A stretch of 64,000 nt of DNA, taken from Bacillota bacterium. Its GTDB lineage: Bacteria > Bacillota_E > Sulfobacillia > Sulfobacillales > JAIMBI01. Both the position numbers and the translations under genes were made by a program. The stretch covers positions 124,001 through 188,000 of the forward strand of contig JAKARZ010000001.1 of the NCBI GenBank assembly GCA_021828405.1. The letters are read 5' to 3'. The notes beneath the pieces are model-generated. The model saw nothing but the letters and a program-made list of their open reading frames with translations, was not told the DNA's origin and ran no database searches. Of this stretch, positions 45,001 through 52,794 are shown piece after piece; position 1 is the stretch's first letter; every line of letters begins with the position of its first letter.

Positions 45001-45044
45001 TTCAAGGGAAACGCCGTCTCGATTAAACGCCGGTCCTCGTCCAT
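42003..45044 (-). CDS. DUF1156 adenine-specific DNA methyltransferase
   Basis: A 1013-residue DNA methylase with the DUF1156 N-terminus: LIETAFPLKQASLDSVHEKS, HISTLHIWPARRPLAAARAA. The SAM-binding motif is VLDPFAGGGAIPFEAMRLG (~124-142). The catalytic motif is VVLTDPPYYDAIPYADL near residue 570, of the (D/N)PPY type that methylates amino groups of adenine. A zinc ribbon (CKNC...CPVC) lies between. The order of motifs is that of beta-type methylases. An acidic stretch (DEDEEADADED) near residue 890 is probably a linker. It starts 45 bp after the helicase stop and overlaps the ATPase start. It probably marks host DNA in a restriction-like defence. Confidence 0.88.
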   Translation of the reverse strand: MDEDRRLIETAFPLKQASLDSVHEKSVRHGHISTLHIWPARRPLAAARAALIATLLPDPGSAAARKDLIAKLGGTVVRRPNKQSGKIKEETTGGILHWGRESHPDVAWFREQIRAAYGGRAPRVLDPFAGGGAIPFEAMRLGCEVAAGDINPVAWFVLKCTLEYPQRFSGQTRPLPDFALKSPEFQAAWAKHRAGSHQTPGKGRSTPANPDQLEFLQVPDADLSWHVRAWGQWLLDRVRSELQEFYPTIDGKPTVAYLWARTVTCKNCRATLPLLKTKWLVKKDAKRVLLTVAPRADRTGVDFDIDGSVPLSTGSAAQRKQRDKQLGQGTMSRSGATCPVCTTIMTMEDLRLEGRAGRLGTVMTAVIVDGAKGKEYRVPTPLEMERAEAAARELDRVFSRVPFGVPHEPTPRGGSGASRAFSVDGFGFDRWSKLFTPRQLLALGAITNAIQDLRSEAAAQNYPPEWMEAISAYLAAAMDRVADYGSAVCNWHIGRETITHTFAGFRLPITWDLSEVNPLGDTSGGLAGQLEWVTRFLGHALMATADVPAPSVRLVSATLAENQGVDVVLTDPPYYDAIPYADLMDFFYVWLRRSLHGLSPELDQAFGAPLSPKWDQDAEDGELIDDASRFGGDHEASKHAYEEGMFRAFEQSYRALAPTGRLVIVFAHKQPDAWETLVSAIIRAGFVVDASWPIQTEMSNRTRALSSAALSSSVWLVCRKRFGTAPPGWDGTVLEAMQARMATRLCDYWDAGLRGPDFVWAATGPALEAYSQHPVVRKANSPGSLMTVTEFLQQVRRLVVDFVVGRVLSEKGAADAAGLDAVTTYYLLHRYDFGMEPAPIGSVILYAVSCGLSDGALVKPWDVVARKGSSSGGKGDTLDGDFGGDEDEEADADEDRDSGGGGETARLKPWNQRGAKTLGEDPPGRPAPLIDQLHRVMQLWATGDVGEVDRSIDRRGLRRNMLVAPVLQALIELAEVGGRERAILESVSNHLQGRGVALNQEQTRFAGMEEADE

Positions 45045-45089
45045 GCTGGCTCACGCCTTTCTGTCGTCTTCCCACATATCCGTTGGCGG

Positions 45090-48000
45090 CTATCCGACAC
45101 GCTCGGCGGCCCGCACCAGGTCCGCCGGCTCGATGGTGACCCCGCCCCCGGTGTGCGCGAGCAACCGTCCGAAGGGATCGGGCACCTGCAAGAGGCGCGG
45201 AGCGGCTGACCCACAGTGCCACACCACGTACAGCCAGTACCGGTCCCGCTGGGTGCAGGCCGTCGCCCATTCGTTGTCCGAAACGCGCACCTCCCCCCGG
45301 GACGCCCGCCCCTTGACCTCGACGGCACGCTCGCGGCCATCCGGGTGTCGGGCCCACACGTCGAATCCAGGCCACTGCTGCAACCCTGCCGCAGTAGCGC
45401 GCGCCGGCGTGGAGACGTCCGTCACGGCAAACCCCTCTCGCTCCAAGGCACTCACAGCCACCGCCATGGCTACTCTTTCGACATCGGCGGTGAATTGTTC
45501 CTGCACGGCCGGGTCCTCGCTGGGCACCACCAAGGCATGGGCCACCCACCGGACGGGCCCGAGCGCCAAACCCTCGGGTTCCTCGCGCAGGCGGCTCTTG
45601 ATGTCGGCTTGTTCGCGATCCAAGTTCTCCTGGCGCCGTTTCGTGATGGCCAACCGCCCTTCGGCGCCCATCTCCCCCGCCCGCACGCTCTTGGTGAGCT
45701 TGGACCGCTGGGTGGCCAGGTGCGCCTCCAGGATCCGATACCCCGCGTCCACCTGTGCAAGCTCTGCGGCCGCCTGGCGTCGGGCCGCCTCTTGCATCGG
45801 GCCCAGCCAGTTCGCCATCAGGTGTTGGCGGACGTACGCGGCCGCCGCATCCCGGTGGGATTCCGCCTGAGCCGCCCACCCGAGCGATGCTGCCGGAATG
45901 CCGTGACGGGGCTGCAGGAGCAGCAGCTGTTCCACCCCTGCCATGGCCAAGCGCCCGTCTTGCCACTGCTCCACCCCCACCAGGCGGGTCTCGACCGGCT
46001 GGGTCCCCCCTCCAGGGGAACGCTCCTGAACCACGCGCACTTCCCCCACGTGCAGCACGTAGGGCTCTTGGGCCTCGGGGTCTACAAAGACGCCCCCGCG
46101 GCGGGCTTCATCACCGTAGGTGTCCACCGCCCATCGACACAGGGCATCAAAGAACGGCTCGCCGGGATGGAGATACCCCGCCTTGGCACCTTCGTCGGGC
46201 TTGCTGAGGGTCCAACGGTGGCGCGCTCCTGGGGGGTACCGGTCCAGATCCGGCGCCAGCTGGCGGAGCGCGCCGGGTGTTCGCGCGTAAAGCCCGAAGG
46301 CCCCGTCCAAATCGCCTGTCCGCTCCAACCCCAGCAGCGGTATCGCGCGCTCCAGAAAGTGCCGCACGTAGCCGGGCAGCAGCCGCTGATACCCTTCGGC
46401 CTGCCACCGGGCACGCTCTTCCGGCAGGCGGGCCACCACATCCCCCGCCGGGGGCAACACCGCGTCGGACGCCGCCAGCACGGCTTTGGTGCCGTCCACC
46501 GTGAGCCGCTCGGCGACGGCGGCCTCAAGCGCTCGGTCATCCACCGCCGCCAGCAGCAGGTCACGCAGAGACCAACCCGCGAGCTGGCGGCCGATCACGT
46601 CAAAAACCTTGTCCGAGTTGAGCTCCTCACGTATGAGGTCCAACTTGTCCAAAAGCGTTTTCAGCACCCGCCCCTCCCGGGTGTTGTCTGCCACCAGATT
46701 GAAGATCAGGACGGGGTCGTGCCGCTGCTTGTAGCGGTGAACGCGGCCCATGCGCTGCTCCAGTCGCGCGGGGTTCCACGGAATGTCGTAATTGACCATC
46801 ACCCAGCAAAATTGCAGGTTGATGCCTTCCCCGGCGGCGTCGGTCGCCAGCAAGATGTCGGCCCCGCCCTGGTGTGCGGGTCGACGAAACGTTTCGACCT
46901 GGACCTCACGGTCCCCGTACGGCATGCCGCCGTGAATTTGCGCCAGCCGCCCGGTATAGCCCAGCGCCTCCAGGCGGCTCACGAGGAACCGGAGCGTGTC
47001 GCGATGCTCGGTGAAGACGATAAGCTTCTCGCCGCGAAACTTGGGGTCGCGCACCAGTTCCCGGAGGCGGCGGAACTTGGCCTCGTCGTCTCCGTCCAGC
47101 ACCTGTTGCGCCAACGCCATCAAGCCGGCCACCTCGGCGCGCTCCTGGCGTAACTCGGGCAGGGACGCCGCCAGCAACAACCCCCCGACCGCGTCCTCCT
47201 CCGCCTCATGGCCCTCGCGCTCGCCCTGGCTCGCCTCGTCGTCGCCCGTCTTCGTGTCGAACGGGTCGCCCAACAACCGTCCCTGCTCGCGTTGCACGGC
47301 GGATATGTTTAAGCGCCCGGCTTCGGCCGCCCGGATGTACTCCGCCAGTTTTGCATCGCGCCGACTTAAGGACTCGCGCAGGGCAAACGCGGAGCTGGCC
47401 AGCCGGCGCTGGAACACCCCCATGGCGAGTCGCGCCGCCGACGAGTTGAGGACGGCCGCCCGGTTGTAGGACTCTTGAATGTATTCGGTGGTGCGCGCGT
47501 ACAGTTGCTGCTCAAGCGGGGACAGGGGATACGAGACGGTGGTGGACTCCCGCGTCGGGTAGAGCCGCCTGCCGTCGAACGTGACCATCTCTTCTTTGGT
47601 GCGGCGTATATAGTGCTGCTGGCGAAGCGCCTCGGGATACGTTTCCATGGCGTCCGGCGTCGGCAGCGCATGCGGCTCCAAAAGGTGCCACAGGGCGAAA
47701 TAGGGATAGGACTTCCCCATGTGGGGCGTGGCGGTCAGCAGCAACAGGTGATGCGCCGTCCAGCCCAGGTGGTCGCCATGGGGCTCTGCCCCCGCAAGCT
47801 TCTCCGCCAACTGATACCGGTGGGTCTTGGAGATGCTACCGTCCGCCGCCTGGTCGGCGGCCAGCTTGTGGGCCTCGTCAAACACCACCAGCTCGTAGGG
47901 CAGGACCCCTGGACCCCACAGCGCCTCCTGCATGGCGTCGCCCGTGAGCGTATCCAAACTCACGATGACCTGGTCGCTGTCTTGCCCCACAAAAGGGTTG

Positions 48001-48422
48001 CCCCCCCGCAAGTCGCCACCCGAGACGATGCGAAAGGGCAGACGGAACAACTGCTGCAGCTCCCGCTGCCAGTTGCCCACCAGCCCTGCCGGCGGAACGA
48101 TCAAGATGCGGCGCAGCCGGCCGCGCGCCAGCATCTCGCGCACGTAGAGGCCGGTCATGATCGTCTTGCCCGCGCCGGCATCGTCCGCCAAGAGAAACCG
48201 CAGCCGCGCCTGTGGCAGCATCGCGTCGTACACCGCCACCCGCTGGTGCGGCAGCGGGTCGATCAGGGACGTCTCGGTCGCAAAGGTGGGGTTCACCATA
48301 TACCCATGCGCCAACAGCTCCGCGTCGACGATGGCCTGAACCACTTCCGGCCGTGCCTGGAAGTCCAGCCGGGGCTCTGTCGTGACCGCCACCTCCGCGC
48401 CGCCGTAGGAACCGTTCTTCAT
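45090..48422 (-). CDS. SNF2/SWI2-type helicase with DUF3883 domain (Hma-type)
   Basis: A 1110-residue SF2 helicase. Walker A is LADDAGAGKTIMTG (~78-91), the DEAH box FDEAHKL (~181-187), motif III LTATPH, and motifs V-VI LLATDAAGEGINLQF and RLEQRMGRVHRYKQ. The C-terminus (~990-1070) has GFDVWARHPDGRERAVEVKG and NEWATACTQRDRYWLYVVW, the nuclease-like DUF3883 fold often fused to defence helicases. It is the first large gene of the operon helicase-methylase-ATPase. The start at 48422 has only a moderate G-rich ribosome site. No break or missing motif is seen. Confidence 0.88.
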   Translation of the reverse strand: MKNGSYGGAEVAVTTEPRLDFQARPEVVQAIVDAELLAHGYMVNPTFATETSLIDPLPHQRVAVYDAMLPQARLRFLLADDAGAGKTIMTGLYVREMLARGRLRRILIVPPAGLVGNWQRELQQLFRLPFRIVSGGDLRGGNPFVGQDSDQVIVSLDTLTGDAMQEALWGPGVLPYELVVFDEAHKLAADQAADGSISKTHRYQLAEKLAGAEPHGDHLGWTAHHLLLLTATPHMGKSYPYFALWHLLEPHALPTPDAMETYPEALRQQHYIRRTKEEMVTFDGRRLYPTRESTTVSYPLSPLEQQLYARTTEYIQESYNRAAVLNSSAARLAMGVFQRRLASSAFALRESLSRRDAKLAEYIRAAEAGRLNISAVQREQGRLLGDPFDTKTGDDEASQGEREGHEAEEDAVGGLLLAASLPELRQERAEVAGLMALAQQVLDGDDEAKFRRLRELVRDPKFRGEKLIVFTEHRDTLRFLVSRLEALGYTGRLAQIHGGMPYGDREVQVETFRRPAHQGGADILLATDAAGEGINLQFCWVMVNYDIPWNPARLEQRMGRVHRYKQRHDPVLIFNLVADNTREGRVLKTLLDKLDLIREELNSDKVFDVIGRQLAGWSLRDLLLAAVDDRALEAAVAERLTVDGTKAVLAASDAVLPPAGDVVARLPEERARWQAEGYQRLLPGYVRHFLERAIPLLGLERTGDLDGAFGLYARTPGALRQLAPDLDRYPPGARHRWTLSKPDEGAKAGYLHPGEPFFDALCRWAVDTYGDEARRGGVFVDPEAQEPYVLHVGEVRVVQERSPGGGTQPVETRLVGVEQWQDGRLAMAGVEQLLLLQPRHGIPAASLGWAAQAESHRDAAAAYVRQHLMANWLGPMQEAARRQAAAELAQVDAGYRILEAHLATQRSKLTKSVRAGEMGAEGRLAITKRRQENLDREQADIKSRLREEPEGLALGPVRWVAHALVVPSEDPAVQEQFTADVERVAMAVAVSALEREGFAVTDVSTPARATAAGLQQWPGFDVWARHPDGRERAVEVKGRASRGEVRVSDNEWATACTQRDRYWLYVVWHCGSAAPRLLQVPDPFGRLLAHTGGGVTIEPADLVRAAERVG

Positions 48423-48488
48423 CCGTCGCCCCCATGTGGAGTCATCATTCTTGACCGCGCCTGCATTCCCGGGTCTCGAGGCCCCTAC

Positions 48489-48923
48489 CTACGGCGTCCG
48501 GTACTTGACCGGAACCACCTCGGCGCCGTTCTTGTTCTTGATGGGGGTGTTCGACGTGCAGTAAAACTCGCACGAGCCCAGCTGCTGAACAAAGAGCCAG
48601 CCCACCTCCTCGTTGAACGGCGCGGCAGCACCGAACGTGAAGTGCTGCCCGTCCGCGGCAAACACGTGGCAATCGCGCATGGCCCCGTTGGATGCTGGCG
48701 CTTGGGCCACCAACACGGTGCCGTCCGAAAACACGAACGTGCCGTTTTGCTCTGGAAAGTCGAAGACCGGCTGGCCATCCATCCAAAAGTGCGGATCGCC
48801 CTCGATTCGATAATGATGGTTGCAGGGACCGTTCCCCCGTGGCCTGATTGTCATGTCGGCCGCCCCCCACGTGAATGTCCAGTGGTCGGTCTCGACGGTG
48901 TTAGGATCCACTCTGCGCGACAT
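48489..48923 (-). CDS. Small GDPH-motif protein (DUF1521/VWD-like), unknown function
   Basis: A 144-residue beta-rich protein beginning MSRRVDPNTVETDHWTFTWG. It contains IEGDPHFWMDGQPVFDFPEQ and GTFVFSDGTVLVAQ, which recall the GDPH autocatalytic/calcium motif of VWD-like and DUF1521 proteins, then CHVFAADGQHFTFG. The ATG at 48923 follows GGGAGA; the longer frame to 49025 is less likely. It ends 66 bp before the helicase on the same strand, so it could be the first gene of the Hma operon or an unrelated passenger. Function unknown. Confidence 0.6.
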   Translation of the reverse strand: MSRRVDPNTVETDHWTFTWGAADMTIRPRGNGPCNHHYRIEGDPHFWMDGQPVFDFPEQNGTFVFSDGTVLVAQAPASNGAMRDCHVFAADGQHFTFGAAAPFNEEVGWLFVQQLGSCEFYCTSNTPIKNKNGAEVVPVKYRTP

Positions 48924-49243
48924 GCGGTTCTCCCATCCCTTCGTGGCCTTCTTCCCTGGCCGTGCCAACCTCAGGCACCCCGTGGTGGCGCAGGTCGCAA
49001 GACCCACAACACCCACAGTGGTCATAATTCGACATCAGATCCCATGACTCCTTCCTCACGGCAGCGGGTGTGGCGCCGGAGGCACCTGGGGAAGGCGGAC
49101 TACCGGCACGGAGTGTCTTCTTTATTGAAGGCCGACGAGCATCATCCCCAGGATGCGTGTAGAATGAGGTCTGACTCCAATGAGAGACGCCTTGACGACA
49201 CCTGTGATTTGCCCCACCCCGCTTGTCACGAGGGGAGCCAACC

Positions 49244-50398
49244 ATGATGACCAGGGTAGCGGTGAGCTCGGCGACGCTGGACTGGGCCATCGAACGATCG
49301 GGGAAGAGCATTTCGAACCTCGAGAAGCGCTTTCCCTACTTGGACGACTGGCGTTCCGGGACAAAGAATCCGACGCTGAACCAGTTGCGGCAGTTTGCCC
49401 AAACGACCTTCACGCCGTTGGGATACCTTTTTGTGGAGGTTCCCCTCACGGAGAGACTTCCGTTGCCGTATTTCCGCACACCAGACGGTTCAGCGCCCTT
49501 GTCCCCCAGTGCCAATCTCCTGGACACCGTCTTCGCAATGCAGCAGCGGCAAGCGTGGGCACGAGAGTATCTTTGGGAGCAGGGCCAGCGCGCGGTGCCA
49601 CTGGTCGGCTGTGCCCAGATGGGCGAGCCCCCCGGCGCAACGGCGAGCCGCCTTAGAGCCCAGCTGGGCCTGGATGGCGGGTGGGCACACGATCAGGCGA
49701 CCTGGGGGCAGGCCCTGCGCCACCTGATTGACGTGCTGGAGGCTCATCGGGTCATGGTGGTCGTCAACGGGGTGGTGGGCAACAACACCCGACGAACCTT
49801 AAGCGTGTCGGAGTTCCGCGGCTTCGCACTGTCTGACGACCTGGCGCCCTTGTTGTTCGTGAACGGCGCCGACGCCAAGGGCGCGCAGCTGTTCACTATC
49901 GCACATGAAGTGGCCCATCTGGCGTTTGGGAGGAGTGCCGCGTTCGACCTCCGGAACCTGCTGCCGGCCGACGATCCCACCGAACGTGCCTGCAATGACG
50001 TGGCGGCCGAGTTTCTCGTCCCCTCGGGTCTGCTGCGGTCCTACTGGAACAAGGTCCGGGACCAAGAAGACTGGGTCGGGCTTGTCGCCCGCCAGTTCAA
50101 AGTGAGCCGCATGGTCGCGATGCGCCGGGCACTGGATCTGACTCTCATTGACCGAAGCCAGTTCTTTCGGTTGTACAACGAGGAGTCGCAGCGGGAGCGG
50201 TCCACGCGCAAGCCCACGGGTGGCGACTTCACGGCCATGCAGCGCTATCGGGTGGGCGCGCTCTTTGGACGTCTGGTGGCCTCCGCCGCGCTGGAGGGGG
50301 CCATCCCCTACACCGAGGCGTTTGCACTGACCGGCCTCAGTGGGAGCACCTTCGACCGATTTGTGGCATCGCTCCCCCACGCGGGAGGACGGCCGTGA
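49244..50398 (+). CDS. ImmA/IrrE-type metallopeptidase with N-terminal XRE-like region
   Basis: A 384-residue protein. The N-terminus (ATLDWAIERSGKSISNLEKR and onward) resembles the helix-turn-helix-like part of COG2856 proteins; LPYFRTPDG follows. The zinc-protease motif is FTIAHEVAHLAFG near residue 218-230 (HEVAH), with the third ligand region NDVAAEFLVPSGLL. ImmA/IrrE peptidases cleave repressors or antitoxins in mobile elements. The ATG at 49244 is preceded by GAGGGGAG with 7-nt spacing. Its TGA overlaps the GTG of the DUF4411 gene, so the two form a unit diverging from the Hma operon. Confidence 0.85.
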   Translation: MMTRVAVSSATLDWAIERSGKSISNLEKRFPYLDDWRSGTKNPTLNQLRQFAQTTFTPLGYLFVEVPLTERLPLPYFRTPDGSAPLSPSANLLDTVFAMQQRQAWAREYLWEQGQRAVPLVGCAQMGEPPGATASRLRAQLGLDGGWAHDQATWGQALRHLIDVLEAHRVMVVVNGVVGNNTRRTLSVSEFRGFALSDDLAPLLFVNGADAKGAQLFTIAHEVAHLAFGRSAAFDLRNLLPADDPTERACNDVAAEFLVPSGLLRSYWNKVRDQEDWVGLVARQFKVSRMVAMRRALDLTLIDRSQFFRLYNEESQRERSTRKPTGGDFTAMQRYRVGALFGRLVASAALEGAIPYTEAFALTGLSGSTFDRFVASLPHAGGRP

Positions 50399-50907
50399 GC
50401 GGTCCCCTCTACGTCCTTGACACAAGCGTCTTCATCCAGGCGCACCGCGTGTACTACCCTTTTGATGTCGCACCGGCCTTCTGGGATGCGCTCCTCGAGT
50501 GTGCCGACCGCAACCGCCTGGCCAGTCTCGACGTGGTCGATGGCGAACTCACCGGCAACGACCAGCTCGCCCAGTGGGCACGTACCCATCAGCGCGATCT
50601 GTTTCGCTCCACCGACAGTGCCGAGGTGACCGAAGCCTACCGGCGTGTCAGCGCCTGGGTCACGGGCAATGCCCAATACCTAGAGGCCGCCAAGTCGAAT
50701 TTCGCCGCCGGGGCCGACGGATGGATCATTGCGTTCGCCATGCCGCAGGCCCACACCGTCGTCACCGAGGAGACCTCCAGTCCACTCTCCCGCACCAAGG
50801 TTAAGATTCCTGACGTTTGCGCAGCCATGAGCGTCGAGGCCATCACCACGGTTCAGATGATGCGGCGCATCGGGGTCCGCCTCGATGGGTTTTCGACGCA
50901 GGCGTAG
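50395..50907 (+). CDS. DUF4411 PIN-like protein
   Basis: A 170-residue protein of the DUF4411 family, regarded as PIN-like nucleases. YVLDTSVFIQAHRVYYPFDV contains the first catalytic aspartate; VVDGELTGND a possible second acidic residue; GADGWIIAFA and TVVTEETSSP the later ones. DUF4411 genes commonly follow ImmA/IrrE peptidase genes, as here, and the pair is thought to act as a toxin-antitoxin-like or defence unit. The start GTG overlaps the peptidase stop by 4 bp. Confidence 0.8.
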   Translation: MSGPLYVLDTSVFIQAHRVYYPFDVAPAFWDALLECADRNRLASLDVVDGELTGNDQLAQWARTHQRDLFRSTDSAEVTEAYRRVSAWVTGNAQYLEAAKSNFAAGADGWIIAFAMPQAHTVVTEETSSPLSRTKVKIPDVCAAMSVEAITTVQMMRRIGVRLDGFSTQA

Positions 50908-51020
50908 GCCACCATGTCATCAAAGCGTCTGCGCGGTGGACCGCTCCAGCCCAGGCGGGTTGCGCTCGCTATGAGTTCTTGAAGGCGTACTACGTTTTGG
51001 AAGAGTGACGGTGGCCCTGC

Positions 51021-51239
51021 CTACACGTGGGTAGTCCCGAGTTCGACGTCCAATACGCGATTATCGCTTTCCCACACCTCCGTTCCGAATGTCTCCACAT
51101 GGAACTTGATCGCCCCGGTTACGTCGGCCAGAGCCTCTTCCGCCGTATCGCCCTCGCCGACTACCACGCCCCAAAGACCAATGGGATACGCAACAAAGCC
51201 ATCCTCGTGGCGCTCTATGACGACTCGGATTTCCCTCAT
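51021..51239 (-). CDS. HicB-like antitoxin, orphan
   Basis: A 72-residue HicB-type protein. REIRVVIERHEDGFVAYPIG and GVVVGEGDTAEEALADVTGA form the partial RNase-H-like fold that binds the HicA toxin. No DNA-binding C-terminus is present. The ATG at 51239 follows GGAGG with an 8-nt gap. I see no hicA on either side: downstream is the DUF4411 gene end and upstream an amidohydrolase fossil, so it is an orphan or has lost its toxin. Confidence 0.75.
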   Translation of the reverse strand: MREIRVVIERHEDGFVAYPIGLWGVVVGEGDTAEEALADVTGAIKFHVETFGTEVWESDNRVLDVELGTTHV

Positions 51240-51264
51240 CGCGATCGCCTCCAAGTTACGGACC

Positions 51265-51499
51265 GGGTGTGTCTATATCTGCGGCGGCTGTACTACGACA
51301 CCGTCTCGTTTCACACCCCTTCCTTAGATGTGCGCCTTGGACACGGTGGGGCCAGACCGCCTGCGGTTGGGCAGCCACTGGCCGCACGTCATCGGCGACC
51401 TGGCAAGTGCGCTGCGCACGGTGCGCGCCCTCGCGCTGGACGACCGGGCCCAGGCGGGCATCTTGGGGCCCGCACCCAGGCGCTCTTGGGTCTCTAGAC
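51265..51499 (+). pseudogene. Amidohydrolase C-terminal fragment, copy A
   Basis: The plus strand first reads LYYDTVSFHTPSL, then in a shifted frame GPDRLRLGSHWPHVIGDLAS and LRTVRALALDDRAQAGILG: the C-terminal end of an ACMSD-type amidohydrolase, with the catalytic GSD turned to GSH. A near copy lies at 52617-52789. Between the copies is an RHH-PIN module. Confidence 0.7.
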
Positions 51500-51657
51500 C
51501 CCGGTCAGCGGCTGGACGGCAAAGCCGTCCGCTGCATCAGCTAGGCCGCCCCCGCGGTCCCGCGGGTAGGCATTGTTCGGGCCCGATATCTGCCTCGGGC
51601 CAGGGCAACTCATGTCACCTCACCAGCCACGACCCGGGGTGGCTTGGTCGTCTGGAC

Positions 51658-52092
51658 TTAAGGCGTCTCGCTAGGCAACGCGTGCACGAGGGGGTGTAGG
51701 CCGGCCAGGCGCTCGACGAATGCATAGTCCGCAGTCCAGTACGGCATGGGGCCGCCCGGTGCAAGTTCGGCCACCGCCAAGAACCCTGCGTCGTAAAGCG
51801 TGGGCAAGGCGAAATCCCTCGCAATGTCCCAAGCACGCCTCTTGATTGCCTCGGAGTGGACGAAAATCACACCCAGCGCGCCGAAGGCCTCCCATGCCTG
51901 TTCCGCCGTGCGGTCGTCCAGAAAGCCTAATCGCACCTTCTTCCGCAGCGTACTGCCAACCTCGGCCCAGGCGAACGGGGGGGCATACAGAGCCGTGGCA
52001 TCCTGTGCGAGCACGCTGGCCGCGCTACTTCCGTTCTCAGGTGTCACAATCTTCACCACGATGGAACTGTCGACGCACACTGGCCCGGTCAC
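51658..52092 (-). CDS. PIN-domain toxin (VapC-like)
   Basis: A 144-residue PIN ribonuclease: VCVDSSIVVKIV (first aspartate), PPFAWAEVGSTLRKK (glutamate), ALPTLYDAGFLAVAE (third acidic) and YWTADYAFVERL (fourth). The active site appears complete. It starts with GTG overlapping the TGA of the RHH antitoxin upstream (GTGA). The module has its own strong promoter and is framed by two copies of an amidohydrolase fragment. Confidence 0.85.
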   Translation of the reverse strand: MTGPVCVDSSIVVKIVTPENGSSAASVLAQDATALYAPPFAWAEVGSTLRKKVRLGFLDDRTAEQAWEAFGALGVIFVHSEAIKRRAWDIARDFALPTLYDAGFLAVAELAPGGPMPYWTADYAFVERLAGLHPLVHALPSETP

Positions 52093-52376
52093 TCGGGTCG
52101 ATCCCCGCCGTCGCGGTGTCCGTCGCGCAAAGCCCGAATGTATGGAACCGAGTCCTCAGCTACGCCCCAGCGCCCCTCGATGCGCGTACGCTGCGTCGCG
52201 ATCTCTGACAGCAGGCTCGCCCTGCGTTGGCGGTCCAACTCGGCCGCCACCGCCGTGACCACCACATCATTCATGGAGATCCCTTGTTCGGCCCGCGCGG
52301 TACGGACGAGGTCGGCCCACACTTTGATGGGAAAACGTACCGTGAACTGTCGGTACTTCTCGGTGCGACTCGCCAT
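52089..52376 (-). CDS. RHH-type antitoxin of the PIN module
   Basis: A 95-residue antitoxin. MASRTEKYRQFTVRFPIKVW followed by EQGISMNDVVVTAVAAELDR fits the ribbon-helix-helix fold. The C-terminal part (GRWGVAEDSVPYIRALRDGH) would contact the toxin. GGAGGG lies before the ATG at 52376; the open frame to 52553 is not the gene. A clear promoter is 21-49 bp upstream. It ends in a 4-bp overlap with the toxin. Confidence 0.8.
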   Translation of the reverse strand: MASRTEKYRQFTVRFPIKVWADLVRTARAEQGISMNDVVVTAVAAELDRQRRASLLSEIATQRTRIEGRWGVAEDSVPYIRALRDGHRDGGDRPE

Positions 52377-52396
52377 GAGAATCCCTCCATGACTCC

Positions 52397-52425
52397 AGTA
52401 TAAGATGTCACAAGGTCGCGTACAA
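52397..52425 (-). promoter_or_regulatory. Promoter of the RHH-PIN module
   Basis: On the minus strand TTGTAC (52425-52420), a 17-nt spacer and TATACT (52402-52397) form a good sigma-70-type promoter 20 bp before the antitoxin ATG. TTGTACGCGACC and CTTGTGACATC next to each other may be an operator. Confidence 0.65.
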
Positions 52426-52616
52426 GGGGGAGCGGACGCGGAGTTGCCCCATCGTGGCCGTCCTGCCGTTATGGCGTCCTGCAGCGCCGGACGGCTCGCG
52501 CGCGGCGGATGGGACGGTGGCCGCGAAGGGCGGCAGCGCCAGCGCCGCCGCAACGCACCGCCGTCCTAACGGCGGCGTATGCCCACCACCCGGACCGGTG
52601 TGGGCCACCCCGTCCG

Positions 52617-52789
52617 TGGTGTGCGCCGTCGACACAGGGGGCGCGGACCGGTTGCCGCTGGGCAGCGACCGGCCCCACGTCATCGGCGACAGGGCAAGCG
52701 CGCTGCGCACCGTGCGCGCACTGCCCCTCGACGACCAGGCGAAGGCGGGCATCCTGGGGGCCCACGCGCGTGCGCTCCTGGATTTCTAG
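52617..52789 (+). pseudogene. Amidohydrolase C-terminal fragment, copy B
   Basis: The frame reads GADRLPLGSDRPHVIGDRAS, then LRTVRALPLDDQAKAGILGA and HARALLDF up to a TAG at 52787-52789. It is clearly homologous to the stretch at 51329-51499 at DNA level over about 170 bp, in the same orientation. Here the GSD motif is kept. Only the last ~60 codons of the enzyme remain. Confidence 0.7.
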
Positions 52790-52794
52790 AACCC

